From contig NZ_CM002285.1 of NCBI RefSeq assembly GCF_000497445.1, positions 1,889,453 to 1,903,280 of the forward strand: DNA of 13,828 nucleotides, given 5' to 3'. The notes under the pieces are model-generated. The model was not told the DNA's origin. It searched no databases and worked only from the letters and a program-made list of their open reading frames with translations. A program made the position numbers and the translations under genes. Source of the DNA: Streptomyces roseochromogenus subsp. oscitans DS 12.976. Lineage in GTDB: Bacteria > Actinomycetota > Actinomycetes > Streptomycetales > Streptomycetaceae. Position 1 is the stretch's first letter, and each line of letters begins with the position of its first letter. This document shows positions 6,550-13,663 of this stretch, piece by piece.

Positions 6550-9500
6550 TCACGCCGCGGGGGCGATGTCCGCGCCGCCGACCCGGCGCAGCTGTCGTTC
6601 CAGCGCCTCGACCGCGTACCGGATCTGCTCCGGCGTGTGCTCGCAGGTGAGGAAGAACCGCAGCCGGGCCAGCTCCTCGGGGACCGCCGGATGCAGGATC
6701 GGGTTGACGCTGATGCCCTCCTCGAAGAGGGCCCGGGCCAGCCGCAGCGTCTTCTCCGAGTCCCCCACGACGCACGGCACGATCGGCGTGCCCTCGCTGC
6801 TCCCCGTGTCGACACCCGCCCGGCGGGCCAGGCGCACGAACAGCGCCGCGTTCTCCCCGAGCCGGGCAGGACGCTCCGGTTCGGCCCGCAGCAGCCGCAG
6901 CGCGGTCAGCGAGGCGGCCGCGTCGGCCGGGGTCATCCCCGCGCTGTAGACGAAGCCCGGCGCGGTGTAGCGGAGGTAGTCGACCACGGCACGGTTCGCC
7001 GCGACGTAACCGCCGCACCCGGCCAGCGCCTTGGACAGGGTGCCCATCCACAGGTCGACGTCCGCGCGCTCGACGTCGAAGTGCTCGCCGACGCCGCGCC
7101 CGCCGGCGCCGAGTACGCCGATGCTGTGCGCCTCGTCGACCATGAGCAGAGCGCCATGCCGGCGCTTGACCGCGACGAGGGCGGGCAGGTCGGCGATGTC
7201 ACCGTCCATGCTGTACACGCCCTCGGCCACTACCAGCACCCGTCGGTACTGATGGCGGATCTGGGTGAGGAGCGTGTCCAGGGCGTCCGCGTCGTTGTGC
7301 GGGAAGGGCCGCCGGGTCGCACCCGAGAGCCTGCAGCCCTGCAGGATGCTGTCGTGGGCGAGCGCGTCGTGGATGATCAGATCGCCCGGCCCGACGAGGT
7401 GCCCGATCACGGTGACGTTGGTGGCGTGACCGCTGGTCAGGGTGATCGCGTCCGCGGTCCCCAGGGTGCGGGCGAGTTCGCTCTCCAGGTCCCGGTGGAG
7501 CGGGCGGGTGCCGGACAGCAGCCGGCTCGCGGAAGCCGACGTGCCGTACCGGTCCACGGCCTCCTTGACGGCCTCGCGCACCGCGGGATGCGTGGCCAGG
7601 CCCAGGTAGTTGTAGCCGGAGAAGGAGATCAGTTCCCGGCCGTCGACGACCGTGCGGTCGGTCATGCCGCCTTCGTGGACCAGGAAGTAGGGGTTCGGCA
7701 GCCGGAGTTCACCGAACGCGTCCTTGCGCTCGTGGTGCGCGGTGACCTCGGGGAAGCACTCGATGCGCCGCCGCTCTTCCGGAGTCGGGACGTCGGCCGT
7801 CCCGGCGTCCCCCGTGACCAACGCCTTGATGCCTCCGACGGTCGGCCGAACGCATCTCTCGTCGATCGTCAGCGCGGGCCAGCGAGCCTTGAGCGAGGTG
7901 AACAGGTCGGTCAGCATCAGCGAGTCGAAGCCGAGGTCGTCAACCAGGTGTTGACCGGACCGCAGGTGATCCACCGGGTAGGCGCTGACGCGGGCTATGT
8001 GCTCGAGTACGGCGTCCTCGACCTCGGCGGCGGGAGAGGGGCCTGGTGGGGAGGACGCGTCGGGGACGGCTGCGGCACGCCGGGGCCGGGCGGTCGTGGT
8101 GGCGGTGTCGGTGGCGGTGTCAGTGGTGGCGGTGGCGGCGGTGGGCAGCGCGTCGCTCAGCTGCCTGAGGCTCGTCACCTGCTGCTGGATGAGGTCGAGC
8201 AGTTCGTGCATCGGGGTCTCCATGGTCGGGTGGTCGGACGGGACGCAGATCGAGGGATCGGCGGAAGGGCTGACCGAGTTGCCGGTCGGGGTGGGGAGCG
8301 TGTGACGCCCGCTCCCGGGATCGGGACGGCGCACCCAGTGGGACTGCTCCTCCAGCCGGGCCACCGGCAGGTCCAGGAGCCGGCGCTCGTCCTCCCGCAC
8401 CAGGGCCCGAGGGTCGACCGGAACGCCCAGGACCGCCAGCCGGGCCAGCGCCCGCGGAAAACCGCACGCGTCGTTCGGCGCCGTACCGGCGAGGACGTGC
8501 ACGTCGTCGTGGCCGGTGAGATTGCGGCGGACGGAGGTGAGGAGCGAACCGCCTCCCGTCACCTGGAGGAAGACACGGGCACCCGCGTCGTAGGCGCCGC
8601 GCACGGCGTCACCGAAACGGACCGGCGCGGAGGCGTGGCGGGACCAGAGCTCGCGCAGCAGCCCGGGCTCGCCACACACCGTCCCGCTCACGGCCGAGAT
8701 GAACGGCAGGCGCGGCGTGGTGAGGGGGCGGCGGGCGAGATACGTGTGCACGGCGTCGTCGGCCCCGGCCAGTCGCGGAGTGTGGAAGGCGTGGGACGCG
8801 TCGAGGGCGGAGGTCGCGATTCCCGCCTCGGCGCACACCCGCCGCAGCGCGTCGAGCCCTTCCTCGGTGCCGCTCACCACGATCTGGCGCGCATGGTTGA
8901 AGCACGCGAGCCACACGCCGTCGATGTTCCGCACGAGACGCCGGCAGGTCCCCTTGTCGGCCTGCACGGCGAGCATCCCGCCGCGGGATTCGGCATCGGC
9001 CGCCCGCACCACCGCACCCCGATGGGCGAGCAGCCGTACGGTCTCCTCCTCGGTGAGGAAGCCGGCCGCCGCGGCCGCGGCGAACTCTCCGAGGCTGTGC
9101 CCGAGCACGAGGTCGGGGGCCACACCGCACGCGGCCAGCAGCCGGGTGGCGGCGATCTGCACGGTGCCGAGCAGGGGTTGGCACACCTCGGTGGCAGCGA
9201 GCCGCCGCCTCGATTCCGGGTCGTCGGCACGGTTGCCGTAGAGCAGACCGGACACATCGGTCCCCGCCTCGGTGCCGAGCGCGCCGACGACGCGGCGGAA
9301 CTCGGGAAACCTCTGGTGGAGGTCGCGCAGCATGCCCGGCTGCTGACTGCCCTGGCCGGGGAAGACGAAGGCCACGCGACGCTCGGCGGGCGGCAGGGGC
9401 GCGTCGGCGGCGAAGGCACCGTCGCCGAGGTCACCCCGGGCTCCCTGAGCCAGCTGCTCGCGGGCCCGGCGCAGCCGCTGCGTGAACGCGGCGGGGTCGG

Positions 9501-11073
9501 CGGCCACGATCGCCAGCCTGCTGGGCAGCGGCTCGCGCCCGCCCAGGGTGTGGGCCAGCGCCGCCATCGACACGTCGGGCGTGTGCTCCAGGGTGCGAAG
9601 CAACTCGCCGATGTGCTTCCGGAGCAGCTCCGGGCTGCCTGCCGAGATCAGGGCGAGCTGGGGTTCGGGCGCGGACGGAGCGCCCGCGGGCCGTCGTACG
9701 GGGTCCGGGGCGAGCGCCTCCTGCAGGACCACGTGGACGTTCGTACCGCCGAAGCCGAACGCGCTGACGGCGGCGCACCGAACGGTGTGGCCGTCCGGCC
9801 ACGGCCGCACGGTGCCGGCGATGCGCAGTCCGGCCGCCTCTAGCCCGAGACCGGGGTCGGGGGTGAACTCCGGCTGTGGCACGACCGTACGGTGGTGCAG
9901 GACCAGGGCGGTCTTGATCAGCCCCGCGATGCCCGCCGCGGACAGCGAGTGCCCGATGAGAGCCTTGCCCGAGGACAGGTAGCTCACGCCGGGGTCCTCG
10001 TCCGGGTGCTCGCTCCGCAGCCGGCGCAGCGCCTCCACCTCGACGCGGTCGCCGACCGGGGTGCCGGTGCCGTGGGCCTCGATGAACCCCACGGCGGAGG
10101 GCGGCAGCCCCGCGTCGGCGTAGGCGCGGCGCATGGCCCGCAGCTGTCCTTCGGGTGTCGGGGTCACGGGGCCGGGGCTGCTGCCGTCGTTGGCCGAGCC
10201 GATGCCCTTGATGACGGCGTAGACACGGTCACCCGCGGCGAGCGCGTCCCGCAGCGGCCGTACGACGACGGCGCCGGCGCCCTCGCCCAGGACGAAGCCG
10301 TCGGCCCGTTCGTCGAACGGACGGCACACCCCGTCGGCCGACAGTGCGCCGAGACGGGAGAAGCCCACAAGGCTGTCCGGGGTGAGACTGAGGTAGACAC
10401 CGCCGACGACGGCCATGGTGCAGCTGCCCTGGCGCAGGTGGAGTACCGCCTGGTCGAGGGCGATCAGGGAACTGGAGCAGGCGGCGTCGACAGCGAAGCT
10501 GGGGCCGCCCAGGCCGAAGTGCCGGCTCACCGTGGCGGGTGCCATGTTGAGCAGGCTTCCCGGAACGGTGAAGGCGTCGGCGGCGGCGAGGTGTTCCACG
10601 GCCCGCTCCTTGAGCATCCGCGCGAGGGCGGGGTCGGCCCACCCGTCGACGACTCCGAGTGCCCTCAGCCTGGCCACCGCCAGCTCCCTGTAGTCGGAGA
10701 CCGACAGGCCGAAGAAGACGCCGGTGCTCTCCCGGTCGAAGCCGCCCCGGCCGAGCCCCGCGTCGTCGAGGGCCTCGCGGGTGACGTCCAGCATCAGCCG
10801 GTGCTGTGGGTCCATGGCCTGCACACGGCGGGGCGGCAGACCGTAGTGCGGGGCGTCGAAGCGGTCCACTCCGTCGAGGAAGGCGACCTGGTCGGTGTAG
10901 GCAGTGTCGGGGGCGGAGCGGTCGACGGGGTCGTGGAACGCGGCGTGGTCCCAGCGCTCCTTCGGGACGGGGGCGAACTGCCGTTCCGCGCCGAGGAGGA
11001 GACGCCAGTACGCGTGGGTGTCGCGGGCGCCGGGGAAGCGGCAGCCGAGGCCGACGATGGCGATGTCGTTCAT
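6550..11073 (-). CDS. Type I PKS with chain-releasing alpha-oxoamine synthase: KS-AT-ACP-AOS
   Basis: A 1507-aa single-module megaenzyme. KS (about 1-455): catalytic C199 in DAACSSS, H334 in EAHGTGT, K370 and H375 in GKALIGHS, so it should be a working condensing enzyme. AT (about 565-870): GQGSQ (573-577), S660 in GHSLGE, R685, and HAFH (761-764), the mark of malonyl-CoA specificity. A low-complexity Thr/Ala linker (about 978-1002) precedes the ACP (about 1015-1090), whose serine is S1051 in LGFDSL. AOS (about 1115-1500), the 8-amino-7-oxononanoate/5-aminolevulinate synthase fold: D1313 and H1316 in VDEAHS, PLP lysine K1348 in TLSKALAG. No KR, DH, ER or thioesterase. The KS-AT-ACP-AOS order is that of the C-terminal half of RedL, which makes a 4-keto-2-alkylpyrroline from acyl, malonyl and glycine units; the RedL ligase and first ACP are missing. 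A start at 11124, overlapping the MMPL stop as ATGA, would add 17 residues; 11073 fits the KS alignment better. Confidence 0.93.
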   Translation of the reverse strand: MNDIAIVGLGCRFPGARDTHAYWRLLLGAERQFAPVPKERWDHAAFHDPVDRSAPDTAYTDQVAFLDGVDRFDAPHYGLPPRRVQAMDPQHRLMLDVTREALDDAGLGRGGFDRESTGVFFGLSVSDYRELAVARLRALGVVDGWADPALARMLKERAVEHLAAADAFTVPGSLLNMAPATVSRHFGLGGPSFAVDAACSSSLIALDQAVLHLRQGSCTMAVVGGVYLSLTPDSLVGFSRLGALSADGVCRPFDERADGFVLGEGAGAVVVRPLRDALAAGDRVYAVIKGIGSANDGSSPGPVTPTPEGQLRAMRRAYADAGLPPSAVGFIEAHGTGTPVGDRVEVEALRRLRSEHPDEDPGVSYLSSGKALIGHSLSAAGIAGLIKTALVLHHRTVVPQPEFTPDPGLGLEAAGLRIAGTVRPWPDGHTVRCAAVSAFGFGGTNVHVVLQEALAPDPVRRPAGAPSAPEPQLALISAGSPELLRKHIGELLRTLEHTPDVSMAALAHTLGGREPLPSRLAIVAADPAAFTQRLRRAREQLAQGARGDLGDGAFAADAPLPPAERRVAFVFPGQGSQQPGMLRDLHQRFPEFRRVVGALGTEAGTDVSGLLYGNRADDPESRRRLAATEVCQPLLGTVQIAATRLLAACGVAPDLVLGHSLGEFAAAAAAGFLTEEETVRLLAHRGAVVRAADAESRGGMLAVQADKGTCRRLVRNIDGVWLACFNHARQIVVSGTEEGLDALRRVCAEAGIATSALDASHAFHTPRLAGADDAVHTYLARRPLTTPRLPFISAVSGTVCGEPGLLRELWSRHASAPVRFGDAVRGAYDAGARVFLQVTGGGSLLTSVRRNLTGHDDVHVLAGTAPNDACGFPRALARLAVLGVPVDPRALVREDERRLLDLPVARLEEQSHWVRRPDPGSGRHTLPTPTGNSVSPSADPSICVPSDHPTMETPMHELLDLIQQQVTSLRQLSDALPTAATATTDTATDTATTTARPRRAAAVPDASSPPGPSPAAEVEDAVLEHIARVSAYPVDHLRSGQHLVDDLGFDSLMLTDLFTSLKARWPALTIDERCVRPTVGGIKALVTGDAGTADVPTPEERRRIECFPEVTAHHERKDAFGELRLPNPYFLVHEGGMTDRTVVDGRELISFSGYNYLGLATHPAVREAVKEAVDRYGTSASASRLLSGTRPLHRDLESELARTLGTADAITLTSGHATNVTVIGHLVGPGDLIIHDALAHDSILQGCRLSGATRRPFPHNDADALDTLLTQIRHQYRRVLVVAEGVYSMDGDIADLPALVAVKRRHGALLMVDEAHSIGVLGAGGRGVGEHFDVERADVDLWMGTLSKALAGCGGYVAANRAVVDYLRYTAPGFVYSAGMTPADAAASLTALRLLRAEPERPARLGENAALFVRLARRAGVDTGSSEGTPIVPCVVGDSEKTLRLARALFEEGISVNPILHPAVPEELARLRFFLTCEHTPEQIRYAVEALERQLRRVGGADIAPAA
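8080..8142 (-). repeat. Low-complexity Thr/Ala/Asp codon repeat in the AT-ACP linker
   Basis: Plus-strand GGTGGC/GGTGTC-type units encode a Thr-, Ala- and Asp-rich stretch, residues about 978-998 of the PKS, just before the ACP. It looks like a flexible tether coded by slippage-prone DNA rather than a regulatory repeat. Confidence 0.6.
8211..8221 (-). promoter_or_regulatory. Internal Shine-Dalgarno and ATG inside the PKS gene
   Basis: GGAG (8221-8218) lies six bases before an in-frame ATG (8211-8209), residue M955, where the sequence reads MHELLDLIQQQ. Translation from here would give a 553-aa stand-alone ACP-AOS protein, with the KS-AT half left as the upstream part. It may be a functional internal start or the scar of a gene fusion. 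Confidence 0.35.
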
Positions 11074-11120
11074 GGGGAGACCTGATTCGTGCGAGGGGGA
11101 TGGGGATGAGGGGGCCGGTG

Positions 11121-13325
11121 TCATGCCCTTGCGGGCACGCGGTCCGGCGGGGGACGCTCCCGAGGCGGCCCGGCGGGAGGCGGCCGCCCGGCCGACGTCC
11201 ACGGCGCCCACCAGTTCAGTCCGCCGGCGAGTCGCATGAGCGCCGGTACGAGGACCCCGCGCACGAGGGTCGCGTCGAGCAGGACGCCGAGGCCCGCCCC
11301 GATCCCGAAGAACTGCACGAGGGCCACCCGGGAGGTGCCGAAGGCCAGGAGCGTGAAGGCGAGCAGGGCACCCGCGGTGGTGACGATGCCGCCGGTGCGG
11401 GCGACTCCGTTCACGATCGCGTCGGCCGTGTCGTGCCCGGCGTCGTGCGCCTCCTTGATGCGGGCCAGGACGAAGACCTCGTAGTCGACCGAGAGCCCGA
11501 AGACGATGCAGAACAGCAGTACCGGCATGGTCGTGCTGAGTGGCCCGGGCGTGAACCCGAGGAGGGTGCTCAGGTGTCCGGCCTGGAAGACCCACACCAT
11601 GGCGCCGAGGACCGCGGCGAGGCTCAGGCAGTTCAGCGCGATCGCCTTCAGCGGCAGGACGAGGCTGCGGGAGAAGAGGAACAGCAGCACGAACGTACTG
11701 GCTGCGATCACGGCGGCGGCGATCGGCAGCCGCCGGGCGATGGTGTCCTTGGCGTCGACGAGCGCCGCGCTCGGACCGCCGACGTGGATCTCGGTTCCCG
11801 CGGGCGTCGGTGTCCTGCGGATGGTGCGGACCAGGCGCTGGGCGGGGCCCGAACGCGGGTCGACCGACGGCACCACCGAGAACAGCGCGGGAGCGCCGGG
11901 ACCGGACGGCAGCAGGCGGGTCGCCGCGGAGCCCGGCGGGGCGACCCGCCTGCCTTCCCGCCACACTCCGGACGGTCCGACGACTTCGGCCACGCCGGGC
12001 AGGCGGGACAGCCCGGGTGCGTAGTCGAGTGCGGTCTGCGGCGTGGGGCTCGTCAGGAACACCGTGAGGGCGCCGCCGCTGCCGCGGTCGAAGTCGCCGC
12101 GCAGCAGGTCGCCGGCCTGACGGCTGGACGTGATCCGGGGCAGCGCCCGGTCGTCGGGGGTGGCGAACTCCGCGTGGGTGAAGGGTGCCGCGAGCACCGC
12201 CAGCAGGGCCAGCACCGGCAGTGCGGCGAGCACCGGGCGGCATACGACGACCCCGGCCAGCCGCTCCCAGAACCGCGACGCGCAGCCGGCCCGGGCCCGG
12301 CGGCGCCAGGGCACCGCCCACGCGTTCACGCGCGGGCCGAGCAACGCCAGCAGCGCCGGCAGCACCGTGGTGGCCGCGACCGCGGCGACGGCCACCACGG
12401 CGATGCCGGCGTAGGCGAAGGAGCGCAGGAAGTACGGCGGGAAGAGCAGCAGCGCCGCCAGCGCCGCACAGACCGTGGCGGCGCTGAAGAAGATGGTGTG
12501 GCCCGCGGTGCACGCCGTGCGCCGGGCGGCCTCGCGGGACTCGTGCCCGGCGGTGAGTTCCTCCCGGAACCGGGAGACGATCAGCAGCCCGTAGTCGATG
12601 CCCAGGCCGAGGCCGAGCGCGGTGGTGAGGTTCAGCGCGAACACCGACACATCGGTCACGGCGCCGAGGAGGCTCAGGGCCAGCAGGGTCCCGCCGATCG
12701 CCAGGACGCCGATCAGCAGGGGCAGGGCCGCGGCCACCACGCTGCCGAACACCAGGACCAGCAGCGCGAGGGTGCCGGGCAGGACGACGGCCTCGGCCCG
12801 TTTCAGGTCGGCGGCGGCGAGGTGCTGCGTCTCGCTGCCGGCCAGGGCCGGGCCGCCGACCCGCACCGTGAGTGCCGGATCGCCGGACAGCGCCGCGCGC
12901 ACTCGCTCGGCACGGGGGCCGAGCTGTTCCGCCCCGCCGTCGACGTGCGCCAGCAGCAGCGCCGAGCGGCCGTCCCTGCCCCGCAGCCCGGGCGCCCCGC
13001 CGCTCCAGTAGGAGGACACGTCGCTCACGTACGGCTGGGCGGCCAGGCGCCGGGTCAGTGTGCGTCCCTCGCCGCGCGTGGCGGAACCGTCGACGCCGCC
13101 GTGCCGGACCCGTACGACGACGATCAGGTTCGCGTCGGTGCCCGGGTACGGGGCGGTCACCCGGGCCGCGAAGCTGGAGTCGGAGGCGGGGTCGTCGTAC
13201 CCCTGGGTCTTCAGCCGGCTCGTCGCCGACGCGCCGACGACGAGCGACAGGACGAGGAAGCCGAGGGCGGCGAGCAGCACGCATCGGGGGCGGCGGGTGG
13301 CGAAGGCGCCCAGCCAGCGGTACAT
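11121..13325 (-). CDS. MMPL-family (RND superfamily) membrane transporter
   Basis: A 734-aa inner-membrane exporter of the MmpL type, a proton-driven RND family that moves lipids and lipid-like products. TM1 (about 15-34) is followed by a large extracytoplasmic loop (about 35-180), then a cluster of five helices (about 181-330), another helix (about 362-382), a second large loop (about 383-530) and five more helices (about 533-700). Two conserved Asp-Tyr pairs of the proton relay are present: D244-Y245 in GLGIDYG and D614-Y615 in GLSVDYE. The end reads NWWAPW, typical of the family, then a Pro/Arg-rich tail. AAAGGAGG (13337-13330) gives a strong SD four bases before the ATG. It heads an operon with the PKS and PPTase, so the cargo is probably the lipid made by that PKS. 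Its TGA overlaps an upstream ATG in the PKS frame. Confidence 0.95.
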   Translation of the reverse strand: MYRWLGAFATRRPRCVLLAALGFLVLSLVVGASATSRLKTQGYDDPASDSSFAARVTAPYPGTDANLIVVVRVRHGGVDGSATRGEGRTLTRRLAAQPYVSDVSSYWSGGAPGLRGRDGRSALLLAHVDGGAEQLGPRAERVRAALSGDPALTVRVGGPALAGSETQHLAAADLKRAEAVVLPGTLALLVLVFGSVVAAALPLLIGVLAIGGTLLALSLLGAVTDVSVFALNLTTALGLGLGIDYGLLIVSRFREELTAGHESREAARRTACTAGHTIFFSAATVCAALAALLLFPPYFLRSFAYAGIAVVAVAAVAATTVLPALLALLGPRVNAWAVPWRRRARAGCASRFWERLAGVVVCRPVLAALPVLALLAVLAAPFTHAEFATPDDRALPRITSSRQAGDLLRGDFDRGSGGALTVFLTSPTPQTALDYAPGLSRLPGVAEVVGPSGVWREGRRVAPPGSAATRLLPSGPGAPALFSVVPSVDPRSGPAQRLVRTIRRTPTPAGTEIHVGGPSAALVDAKDTIARRLPIAAAVIAASTFVLLFLFSRSLVLPLKAIALNCLSLAAVLGAMVWVFQAGHLSTLLGFTPGPLSTTMPVLLFCIVFGLSVDYEVFVLARIKEAHDAGHDTADAIVNGVARTGGIVTTAGALLAFTLLAFGTSRVALVQFFGIGAGLGVLLDATLVRGVLVPALMRLAGGLNWWAPWTSAGRPPPAGPPRERPPPDRVPARA

Positions 13326-13433
13326 CCCGCCTCCTTTCGGGTTGGCGTCCGCTCCGGCGGGGGGGTGTACGGACGGTCGGCTGCCACCGTCCCCCGCGAG
13401 CGAGGAGGCGCCCCAGCCCCGACTGTTCGTTAC

Positions 13434-13462
13434 TTGACGGAGGGCGGGTCGCGCGCTAGGGG
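13434..13462 (+). promoter_or_regulatory. Possible promoter (TTGACG, 17 bp, TAGGGG)
   Basis: TTGACG (13434-13439) and TAGGGG (13457-13462) with a 17-bp spacer resemble a Streptomyces housekeeping promoter except for the last -10 base. It would give a leader of roughly 195 bases for the gene at 13664, including the hairpin region. Confidence 0.3.
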
Positions 13463-13503
13463 GCGCCGCGCACCAGGCCGACGGCGAGTCCGCCGCGCCC
13501 GGT

Positions 13504-13521
13504 TTCGCGAACATGTGCGAA
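13504..13521. promoter_or_regulatory. Imperfect palindrome TTCGC-N8-GCGAA
   Basis: Inverted arms TTCGC (13504-13508) and GCGAA (13517-13521) are separated by 8 bp, in the region between divergent promoters and just before a CACGTG palindrome (13525-13530). It may be a repressor site; no regulator gene is seen next to it. Confidence 0.3.
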
Positions 13522-13614
13522 GATCACGTGTCCCGTCGTCTCCGGCGGCGGGGCCGACCAGGGGGTTGCTTCGGTACGGGGTTCCCACGTACGCGCTCGA
13601 CCGGCGCGCTGCCG

Positions 13615-13658
13615 TTCTCCCTGGTCCGGTGCCAGCAGACCAGGCAGACCAGGGGGAG
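13615..13658 (+). promoter_or_regulatory. Leader hairpin that can hide the ribosome binding site of the 13664 gene
   Basis: Bases 13615-13626 pair with 13647-13658 over 12 positions (two G-U), covering most of the GGGGGAGG SD (13652-13659). Two adjacent copies of GCAGACCAG (13635-13643 and 13644-13652) let the same 5' strand pair instead with the first copy (7 bp, 13620-13626 with 13638-13644), which leaves the SD free. This layout could act as a translation switch; folding energy was not computed. Confidence 0.4.
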
Positions 13659-13663
13659 GACCG

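Larger units (their letters stand above)
13326..13663. other. Divergent intergenic region between the MMPL operon and a secreted-protein gene
   Basis: About 340 bp without a convincing gene. It must hold the promoter of the minus-strand MMPL-PKS-PPTase operon and that of the plus-strand gene at 13664. I see a possible plus-strand promoter (13434-13462), an imperfect palindrome (13504-13521), a CACGTG palindrome (13525-13530) and a hairpin-forming leader (13615-13658). I could not pick a convincing minus-strand promoter. Minus-strand open frames here are poor in coding signals. Confidence 0.6.

Noticed and set aside
8080..8142. GGTGGC-type repeats as a minisatellite or regulatory array
   Set aside because: They are in frame and code for a plausible flexible Thr/Ala linker before the ACP; the units are irregular.
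5875..9843. Long plus-strand open frame antisense to the PPTase and PKS
   Set aside because: The composition is Gly/Arg/Val/Gln-rich without motifs, while the opposite strand encodes intact KS, AT, ACP, AOS and PPTase domains.
11125..13284. Minus-strand open frame that extends the PKS frame upstream of 11124
   Set aside because: It is out of frame with, and fully overlaps, the MMPL gene. Its translation is Arg/Pro/Gly-rich with no family motif, a typical shadow in GC-rich DNA.
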